DNA of 40,187 bases from an uncultured bacterium. Lineage in GTDB: Bacteria; Bacteroidota; Bacteroidia; Bacteroidales; Bacteroidaceae. The position numbers were made by a program, and so were the translations under genes. The stretch lies in contig CAJMSQ010000019.1 in assembly GCA_905216095.1 (NCBI GenBank), positions 1-40,187 on the forward strand. The letters run 5' to 3'. Below, piece after piece: positions 34,003-40,187 of this stretch. The notes beneath the pieces are model-generated. The model searched no databases. It was given only the letters and a program-made list of their open reading frames with translations, and was not told the origin of the DNA. Every line of letters begins with the position of its first letter. Position 1 is the stretch's first letter.

Positions 34003-36180
34003 ATGAAAATCCACGGCATATCCACCGGAAAGGGCCTGTTCATCGCACTCGCGGCCCTGTTCTCAGTTACCGCAATGGCACAGACAAAGAAAAGTTTCAC
34101 GCTCGACGACCTCATGTGGGGCGGTTCCAATTACTGGAACCTGCAACCCCGCAACATCTTCACGGCATGGTGGGGCGACTGCCTCGTGGAAACCGACGTC
34201 GAAGAGGTACGCCGGCTCTCCGACGCCAAAGGAAAAGCCGCCCAAGGCACACTCTTCACCGACAAAGAGGTGAATGCCGCGCTCGAAAAGGCGGATGCCG
34301 GAACGGTACGCACACTTACTTACGCCCGTTTCCCCTATCCCGGACGCACGGAAGCATTCCTGCAAAGCGAAAAAGCCAACCTGCTCTACGATTGGCAGAA
34401 GAAAACGGTCGTATGGCAGGCACCGCGCACCGCAGGCAGCACCAACGCCGATTTTTCCTTCGCCTCGAAAAACGAAGCCTACGTGAAAGACTGGGACTTG
34501 TACGTCACGACAGCCGAAGGACGGACCTTGCGCGTCTCGACCGACGGCTCGCGCGAACTGCAATACGGACAGAGCGTACACCGCGACGAGTTCGGCATCC
34601 ACAAAGGCACATTCTGGAGCCCCAAAGGCGACCTGCTCGCCTTCTACCGCATGGACCAGTCGATGGTAACGGATTATCCGCTCGTGGACATCGACCATCG
34701 TATCGCCCGGCCCGCACCTGAGAAATACCCCATGGCGGGCATGACCAGCCACAAGGTATCTGTCGGCATCTTCGATACTTCCACCGGCAACACGGTCTAT
34801 CTTGCGACCGGCGACCCCACGGACCGCTACTTCACAAACATAGCCTGGGCGCCCGACCAAAAGACCATTTACGTCATAGAACTGCCCCGCACGCAAGACA
34901 AAGCCGAAATCGTAGCCTACAATGCCCGGACAGGCGAACGCGAAAGGGTAATCTACACCGAAAAGAACAGTCGTTATGTCGAGCCGATGCAGCCTATTGT
35001 CTTCTTGCCCTGGGACAGCGGCAAATTCATCCATCAGACGCGCCGCGACGGCTACAATCACTTGTACCTATTCGACACATCGGGCCGCGAGATTGCCCAG
35101 CTGACAAAAGGCGAGTTCGAGGTAACGGACGTTCTCGGCTTCAACGAAAAGACCAAGAGCGTCATCGTCCGCACCAACGAGGCATCCCCGGTGCGCCAGA
35201 ACCATTACAGTGTCGCCGTCAATACGGGCAAGCGCACCTTGCTCGACAATGGCGAGGGCGTACACCGCGGCACACTTTCGGCCGGCGGCGGCTTTATCTG
35301 CGACAGATGGAGCTCGCCCGGAACTTTCCGCCGCGTAGACCTCACTCCGACGACATCCGCCAAGCGCCGGGAGCTGCATCGCGCCGACTCCCCGTGGGGA
35401 GAGTTCAACGTACCTGAGGTAACCGGCGGCACCATCACCGCGGCCGACGGCCATACACCATTATATTATCGTCTCGTGAAGCCGGTAAATTTCGACGAGA
35501 ACAAGAAATATCCCGCCGTGGTCTATGTTTACGGCGGCCCCCACGCACATAATGTGGACGAAAGCTGGAATTACAGCATGCGGCCCTGGGAAACGTACAT
35601 GGCCCAGAAGGGTTATGTCATCTTCGTGCTGGATAACCGCGGCTCGGAGTATCGTGGTTTCGAGTTCGAGAGTTGTACGCACCGCCACCTGGGAGAAATC
35701 GAGATGCAAGACCAGCTCAAGGGCGTGGAGTTCCTTAAAACGCTGCCCTACGTCGATGGCGAGCGTCTCGGCGTGCACGGCTGGTCGTTCGGAGGCTTCA
35801 TGACGACCAACCTGATGTGCTCCTACCCCGACGTATTCAAGGTGGGAGTGGCCGGCGGCCCCGTGATAGACTGGAAATACTACGAGGTAATGTACGGCGA
35901 GCGGTACATGGACACGCCCCAAGAGAATCCTGAGGGTTACGAAGCCTCAAGTCTGCTCAACAAGGCCGGGAATCTGAAAGGCCGCCTGCAGATTATTGTC
36001 GGCTACAACGACCCTACGTGCGTGCTCCAGCACAGCCTGGCTTTCCTGAGAGCCTGCGAGGACGCCGGAACGCAGCCCGACTATTTCGTATATCCCGGCC
36101 AGGGACACAATATGATGGGCCGCGACATGGTACACCTGCACGAACGCATCACGCGCTACTTTGAAGATTATCTGAAATAA
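34003..36180 (+). CDS. Dipeptidyl peptidase IV (S9 family)
   Basis: A 725-residue exported serine peptidase that releases X-Pro dipeptides from peptide N-termini. The signal peptide is GLFIALAALFSVTAMAQ (cleavage about residue 27). An eight-bladed propeller domain spans about 60-470. The alpha/beta hydrolase domain has HGWSFGGFMT (Ser595), GYNDPT (Asp670) and GQGHNMM (His702), the full triad, with YGGPHAHNV before it. The frame is open far upstream, over the methyltransferase tail, but the signal peptide fixes the start at 34003. It probably acts in the periplasm or at the surface with the M15 enzyme next door. Confidence 0.95.
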   Translation: MKIHGISTGKGLFIALAALFSVTAMAQTKKSFTLDDLMWGGSNYWNLQPRNIFTAWWGDCLVETDVEEVRRLSDAKGKAAQGTLFTDKEVNAALEKADAGTVRTLTYARFPYPGRTEAFLQSEKANLLYDWQKKTVVWQAPRTAGSTNADFSFASKNEAYVKDWDLYVTTAEGRTLRVSTDGSRELQYGQSVHRDEFGIHKGTFWSPKGDLLAFYRMDQSMVTDYPLVDIDHRIARPAPEKYPMAGMTSHKVSVGIFDTSTGNTVYLATGDPTDRYFTNIAWAPDQKTIYVIELPRTQDKAEIVAYNARTGERERVIYTEKNSRYVEPMQPIVFLPWDSGKFIHQTRRDGYNHLYLFDTSGREIAQLTKGEFEVTDVLGFNEKTKSVIVRTNEASPVRQNHYSVAVNTGKRTLLDNGEGVHRGTLSAGGGFICDRWSSPGTFRRVDLTPTTSAKRRELHRADSPWGEFNVPEVTGGTITAADGHTPLYYRLVKPVNFDENKKYPAVVYVYGGPHAHNVDESWNYSMRPWETYMAQKGYVIFVLDNRGSEYRGFEFESCTHRHLGEIEMQDQLKGVEFLKTLPYVDGERLGVHGWSFGGFMTTNLMCSYPDVFKVGVAGGPVIDWKYYEVMYGERYMDTPQENPEGYEASSLLNKAGNLKGRLQIIVGYNDPTCVLQHSLAFLRACEDAGTQPDYFVYPGQGHNMMGRDMVHLHERITRYFEDYLK

Positions 36181-36233
36181 GGCATAAGAACACGCGGCAC
36201 GAAGTCCGGGGAAACCGGAACAGGCTTAGATAT

Positions 36234-36950
36234 ATGTTACGCACACTCATTATCATCCTGCTGGCGACAATTCTCCCGCCGGCGGCTTCCGGTAGTACCG
36301 AGAAAGGTTTCGGCACTACCGAGGACCGCGGTACGAAGAAATCGGCCACGGAACTGCGCATGGAGAAACAGGGAATGGTGGACATTGCCGCCATCGACGC
36401 GACCATTCCCGTCAGTCTGATGTACGCACGTGCCGACAATTTCACCGGACGCGTACTCTACACCGACCTGCACCGCGCCTACCTGCACCCCGAAGCCGCC
36501 GAAGGCCTGCGCAAGGCCCAGGCCGCGCTCCGCAAGCTAAGGCCCGACCTGAGTCTGAAGGTCTACGACGCCGCCAGGCCCATGTCCGTGCAGCAGCGCA
36601 TGTACGATTGTGTGAAGGGGACGCCGAAAAACATTTACGTCAGCAATCCCCGCAACGGCGGCGGGCTGCATAATTACGGTTTGGCCGTGGATATCACGCT
36701 CTGCGAGGCAGCTACGGGCGACACCCTCGCAATGGGGACGAAGATAGACTATATGGGGCGTCTCGCCCACGTCAGAAACGAGGACGAAATGGTACGTACC
36801 GGCCGCCTGAAGCGGGCCGCGCGCGAGAACCGCCGTCTGTTGCGCCGCGTCATGGCGGCCGGCGGCTTCAAGGTGCTTTCCACGGAATGGTGGCACTTCA
36901 ATCTGCGCTCGCGGGCCGAGGCCAAGGCGCGCTACAAGGTCATCCGCTGA
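36234..36950 (+). CDS. M15 family D-alanyl-D-alanine dipeptidase (VanX/DdpX type)
   Basis: A 238-residue zinc dipeptidase that cleaves D-Ala-D-Ala. The signal peptide is MLRTLIIILLATILPPAASG. The substrate-binding Arg is in VYDAARPMSVQ. Zinc ligands are His146 and Asp153 in GGLHNYGLAVDI, and His221 in STEWWHF, with the catalytic base Glu218. An exported location suggests turnover of cell-wall peptide fragments rather than vancomycin resistance; no vanH/vanA-like genes are nearby. It lies 53 bp after DPP-IV. Confidence 0.92.
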   Translation: MLRTLIIILLATILPPAASGSTEKGFGTTEDRGTKKSATELRMEKQGMVDIAAIDATIPVSLMYARADNFTGRVLYTDLHRAYLHPEAAEGLRKAQAALRKLRPDLSLKVYDAARPMSVQQRMYDCVKGTPKNIYVSNPRNGGGLHNYGLAVDITLCEAATGDTLAMGTKIDYMGRLAHVRNEDEMVRTGRLKRAARENRRLLRRVMAAGGFKVLSTEWWHFNLRSRAEAKARYKVIR

Positions 36951-36976
36951 ACCGTCCCCCTATTTCTCCCACACGC

Positions 36977-38149
36977 ATGAACGACCTGAACGAACGCTTC
37001 ATCCGCGAACACCGAACGGACCGCACGGACCGGCTGGCCCTGATGCTTTCCGGACGCGACGACCTCGATGCCGGCTACGTCCTGCGGCAGGTCGAAGGCT
37101 GGCAGAAGCTGCGTACGAAAGTGCCCTCCTGGGCTGCAGCCGACGGACTGCATTATCCGCCGCGTCTGGCGCTGGAACAGTGTTCGGGCGAGGCGGCCGC
37201 GTGCTACAAGGCCGGGGTCGCGGCACGCTTGCTGCCCGACGCCGACAGTCTGACCGACCTGACGGGCGGGCTGGGTGTGGACTTTTCCTTCATGGCCCGC
37301 AACTTCCGCCGCGCCACCTACGTGGAACGACAGGCAGCCCTGTGCCGGCTCGCACGACATAACTTTCCCCTGCTCGGACTTCCCCATGCCGAAATCGCAG
37401 AAGCCGACGGCACGGACTTTTTGCAGACCATGCCTCCCGCAGACCTCATATTCCTCGACCCGGCCCGCCGCGACGCCGCCGGACGCAAGACGGTCTTCAT
37501 CGAAGACTGCGAACCGGACGTCGCAGGCCTCTGCCCGGTGCTGCTGCGCAAGGGCCGGCGCGTCATGGTGAAGTGTTCGCCCATGCTCGATGCGGAACAG
37601 GCCGTCCGCACCCTGGGATGCGTCGAGGAAGTCCACGTCTTCGCCACCGAAGGCGAGTGCAAGGAACTGCTGCTCGTACTCTCGGCCACGGCAACCGCCA
37701 CCCGCATCTTCGTGGCCGAGGACAACGCGCGCCTCGACTTCACCCGCGACGAGGAGGCCGCCGCCTGCCCCGAACTGACGGCACATCCCGGCACCTACCT
37801 GTACGAGCCGGGCGCGGCGGTCATGAAGGCCGGCGCGTTCAAGCTCACGGCCGTGCGTTTCGGTCTGCTCAAACTTCATCCCAACAGCCACCTGTACACG
37901 TCGGACAGCCTGGTCGAAGGCTTTCCCGGCCGCACGTTCCGCATCAACCGCCTGTCGGGGTTCGGCAAGCGCGAGCTGCGCGACTTCATGCCGCCGGACC
38001 GCCGCGCAGGCCTCAGCATCCGCAATTTTCCGTCCACGGTGGCCGAACTGCGCAAACGCCTGAAGCTGAAAGAAGGCGGCACTTCGCACTGGTTTGCCAC
38101 GACACTGGCCGACGAAAGCCACGTCCTCATCGACTGCCAACGCATCTGA
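36977..38149 (+). CDS. Class I SAM-dependent methyltransferase with THUMP-like domain
   Basis: A 390-residue protein of a Bacteroidetes-typical family. The SAM-binding motif is LTDLTGGLGVDFSFMA (about residue 92) and the probable catalytic motif is LIFLDPARRD. The C-terminal part (about 290-390, HPNSHLYTSDSLVEGFPGRTFRI onward) fits the THUMP-like domain described in this family. An RNA target is likely but is not shown by the sequence. The frame is open to 36887, overlapping the M15 gene, but homology begins at MNDLNERFIREH. It is followed by GH20 after 34 bp. Confidence 0.85.
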   Translation: MNDLNERFIREHRTDRTDRLALMLSGRDDLDAGYVLRQVEGWQKLRTKVPSWAAADGLHYPPRLALEQCSGEAAACYKAGVAARLLPDADSLTDLTGGLGVDFSFMARNFRRATYVERQAALCRLARHNFPLLGLPHAEIAEADGTDFLQTMPPADLIFLDPARRDAAGRKTVFIEDCEPDVAGLCPVLLRKGRRVMVKCSPMLDAEQAVRTLGCVEEVHVFATEGECKELLLVLSATATATRIFVAEDNARLDFTRDEEAAACPELTAHPGTYLYEPGAAVMKAGAFKLTAVRFGLLKLHPNSHLYTSDSLVEGFPGRTFRINRLSGFGKRELRDFMPPDRRAGLSIRNFPSTVAELRKRLKLKEGGTSHWFATTLADESHVLIDCQRI

Positions 38150-38183
38150 TTCATCCTATCACCCATTCATAAAAAACTCACTC

Positions 38184-40037
38184 ATGAAGAAACGACTCAC
38201 CGCCCTGTTGTTCGCGCTCGGAACCGGCTTGCAGGCCCTGCCGGCCCAAGGAACAGTTTCGTCCGACGCGCTGAACCTCATCCCCAAGCCCGTCAGCGTG
38301 AAAACGACCGCCGGCGAAACGTTCCGTCTGACCGGAAAAACCACCATCTCGTGCGACGCCGCACTGCGCGGACAGGCAGAACTGCTGCGCGAAAAGCTCG
38401 AAGACGCTACAGGACTCGACATCGCCATCACCGACAAGCCACGGCGCGGCGGCATCCGCCTGACCGTCGATTCTTCCGCCGTCGTGCGCGCCGAAGGATA
38501 CCGGCTCACGGTCGGCGCACGCGGGGTCACCGTCTGCGGGCACGATGCCGCAGGTGTCTTCTACGGCACACAGACACTGCTGCAACTCTTTCCCGCCGCC
38601 ATACATGACCGCACGCGCCAGCGCGGCATCGTGTGGGAAGCTCCCGCCGCCGTCATCGACGACGCCCCCTCGAAGCCGTGGCGCGGCATGATGCTCGACG
38701 TGGCGCGTTACTATTATGACAAAGAATATTTGCTGAAGTTCATCGACATGATGGCCGCATACAAGCTGAACAAACTGCAGCTTCACCTGACCGACGACTC
38801 GGGATGGCGCATCGAAATCAAGAAATACCCGCGGCTGACCGAGGTCGGCGCCTGGTCGGGCCGCGACGAGAAACGCCGCGGCGGCTTCTACACGCAGGAA
38901 GAACTGCGCGAGGTGGTGCGCTATGCGGCCCTGCGCGGCGTGGAAGTGATTCCCGAAATCGAACTTCCGGCCCACATGCTATCGGCCATAGCGGCCTATC
39001 CCTGGTTGTGCTGCACCGGAGAGCAGCATGAGGTACAGACGCAACACTTCATCAGTCCCGACATCCTCTGCGTGGGCAACGACGACGCGCTGCGCTTCAT
39101 CCGCGACGTACTGGACGAGACCACCGACCTCTTTCCGTCGCGCTACATCAACATCGGCGGCGACGAGGCCGTCTACAAACGCTGGAACGAGTGCCCGAAG
39201 TGCCGCAAGGTCATGGAGCGCGAGGGACTGGCCGACGCCGGCCGCCTGCAAGGCTGGCTGACCAACGTCGTGGCGGGATGGATGAAAGAAAAAGGCCGCA
39301 CCATCGTGGGATGGGAAGAAATATTCATGCGGGGTGAGGTGAAAGAACCGCTCGTCGCGCTCATCTGGCACAACGTGGCCGACACCCTCAAGGCCAAGGA
39401 GGCCGGACAGCAGGCCATCCTCGTGCCCGCCACGCACACCTACTTCGACTTTCCCGAGACGCGCCAGGCCGGAGAACCGCAGGCAGCCACGTGGATGCCG
39501 CCCATAACGCTCGAGAAGGCCTATTCCATGCCCGCCGAAGACTACTCCAAGGGCGGGACGACCATCGGTGTACAGGGCTGCATCTGGAGCGACCAGTTCA
39601 TTACCGGCACGGCTCTCCAGGACATCCCGCACCTGAACGAACACCGCTCGGAACGTTACGTCGAGTACCTGCTGTTCCCGCGCATGACGGCCCTGTCCGA
39701 AGTGGCATGGAGCCGCAGCGCGGAGCGCGACTTCGCCGACTTCCGCCGCCGGCTCGGGCACCACTACGCGCGGTTCGACCATGCCGGCATCAATTTCCGC
39801 GTGCCCGAACCCGTCATCAGCGCGGCACGTACCAACAGCGACGGCAGCCGCACGTTCACGCTCGAAACGGTCATCCCCGGAGCGGACATACGCTACACCA
39901 CCGACGGCACACTGCCCAATTCACGCTCGCCGCGCTACACCGCGCCCGTAACGGTGAAAAATCCGACAGACTTCCGCGCCGTCACCGTCCTGTCGCGCAA
40001 CCGCACGTCGCTGCCCGTGGCAGGCACGGCTGAGTAA
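38184..40037 (+). CDS. Beta-N-acetylhexosaminidase (GH20)
   Basis: A 617-residue exported glycosidase that removes terminal GlcNAc or GalNAc. The signal peptide is MKKRLTALLFALGTGLQALPAQ. A GH20b domain lies at about 30-160. The TIM barrel begins near GMMLDVARYYYDKEYLLKFID and has HLTDDSGWRIEI, then GGDEAVYKRW with the catalytic Asp327-Glu328 pair for substrate-assisted cleavage. The C-terminus is a chitobiase-type beta-sandwich (about 555-617, IRYTTDGTLPNSRSPRYTAPV). There is no lipobox cysteine, so it is probably periplasmic. With GH95 at the other end of the window it fits host-glycan degradation. Confidence 0.96.
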   Translation: MKKRLTALLFALGTGLQALPAQGTVSSDALNLIPKPVSVKTTAGETFRLTGKTTISCDAALRGQAELLREKLEDATGLDIAITDKPRRGGIRLTVDSSAVVRAEGYRLTVGARGVTVCGHDAAGVFYGTQTLLQLFPAAIHDRTRQRGIVWEAPAAVIDDAPSKPWRGMMLDVARYYYDKEYLLKFIDMMAAYKLNKLQLHLTDDSGWRIEIKKYPRLTEVGAWSGRDEKRRGGFYTQEELREVVRYAALRGVEVIPEIELPAHMLSAIAAYPWLCCTGEQHEVQTQHFISPDILCVGNDDALRFIRDVLDETTDLFPSRYINIGGDEAVYKRWNECPKCRKVMEREGLADAGRLQGWLTNVVAGWMKEKGRTIVGWEEIFMRGEVKEPLVALIWHNVADTLKAKEAGQQAILVPATHTYFDFPETRQAGEPQAATWMPPITLEKAYSMPAEDYSKGGTTIGVQGCIWSDQFITGTALQDIPHLNEHRSERYVEYLLFPRMTALSEVAWSRSAERDFADFRRRLGHHYARFDHAGINFRVPEPVISAARTNSDGSRTFTLETVIPGADIRYTTDGTLPNSRSPRYTAPVTVKNPTDFRAVTVLSRNRTSLPVAGTAE

Positions 40038-40053
40038 AGAATTCTTTGAAACC

Positions 40054-40119
40054 GTTTTCCGTCCTGCCGGCCCGTGCGGGAAAGTCCGTGGCCGGCACGA
40101 CGGAAAACTACATGCCAAG
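40054..40119. repeat. Hairpin followed by an ATGTAG-type half-site
   Basis: GTTTTCCGTC and GCCGGCC (40054-40072) pair with GGCCGGC and GACGGAAAAC (40090-40108), a 10+7 bp stem with a small internal loop. ACTACATGCCAAGTA follows at 40106-40119. The hairpin may end the GH20 transcript, although no T run follows. The half-site is the seventh and smallest trace of the ATGTAG repeat family. Confidence 0.6.
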
Positions 40120-40168
40120 TACCCGGTCCCGGGTGTGTTTAGGGACGCCATTAAAACCGTGCGCAAAA

Positions 40169-40187
40169 ATGAAAAAAACAAAAAAAA
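40169..40187 (+). CDS. Possible start of a further gene (cut by the window edge)
   Basis: An ATG followed by lysine codons (MKKTKK) at the very end looks like the start of an exported protein's signal peptide. Only six codons are visible, so this is a guess. Confidence 0.3.

Noticed and set aside
36234..36950. Vancomycin resistance (VanX) gene
   Set aside because: The active site fits, but the protein is exported and no vanH, vanA or vanRS-like gene is nearby. A cell-wall peptide recycling role is more likely.

Overview
The window is chromosomal DNA from a GC-rich member of the Bacteroidales. Four things point there. Promoters have the Bacteroidetes form (TTG or TTTG, 19-21 bp, then TAnnTTTG) and most genes lack Shine-Dalgarno sites. 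The envelope proteins are typical of the group: an outer-membrane barrel with a carboxypeptidase-regulatory-like domain, a DUF2723/GT117 membrane protein, and secreted enzymes with a T9SS-like C-terminal tail. The housekeeping set is also typical, including a 630-residue SpeA. No phage, plasmid, transposase, rRNA or CRISPR is visible, so the species is left open.

Layout. 1-1234: 3' part of a GH95 fucosidase. 1588-1661: tRNA-Met with its own promoter and terminator. 1829-4696 (-): orphan outer-membrane barrel protein. 5531-10438 (+): topA, aroK, speA. 10568-12166 (-): cysK, then rpsT and tRNA-Glu. 12389-13123 (+): recO. 13713-18014 (-): very large secreted glycosidase-like protein. 18759-22870 (+): GT117 protein overlapping a polysaccharide deacetylase. 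23020-24835 (+): queG, tRNA-Gln, YgjP-like metalloprotease. 25363-30983 (+): argB, U32 (TrhP-like), HAD phosphatase, ribF, CPBP protease, dusB in a tight array. 31416-40037 (+): cysE, THUMP-type RNA methyltransferase, DPP-IV, M15 dipeptidase, THUMP-like methyltransferase, GH20 hexosaminidase. The last 19 bases may start another gene.

How the genes fit together. cysE and cysK make cysteine from serine. topA-aroK-speA and argB-dusB are housekeeping runs that include several tRNA-modification enzymes (QueG, TrhP-like U32, DusB). GH95 and GH20 would remove fucose and N-acetylhexosamine from host-type glycans. DPP-IV and the M15 enzyme process peptides outside the cytoplasm.

The least expected content is intergenic. 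A repeat family built from CTACATG/CATGTAG half-sites occurs in seven gaps. In three of them (about 13215-13476, 24931-25223 and 30962-31250) it is embedded in a MITE-like element of about 260-290 bp with imperfect terminal inverted repeats. Each of these three copies also carries a full Bacteroidetes promoter with identical 20-bp spacing that runs straight into a terminator-like hairpin, and the hairpin stem changes by compensatory substitutions between copies. This would make a tiny RNA of about 35-50 nt. A second notable signal is an 18-bp box shared by the promoters of the outer-membrane protein and the large secreted glycosidase-like protein.
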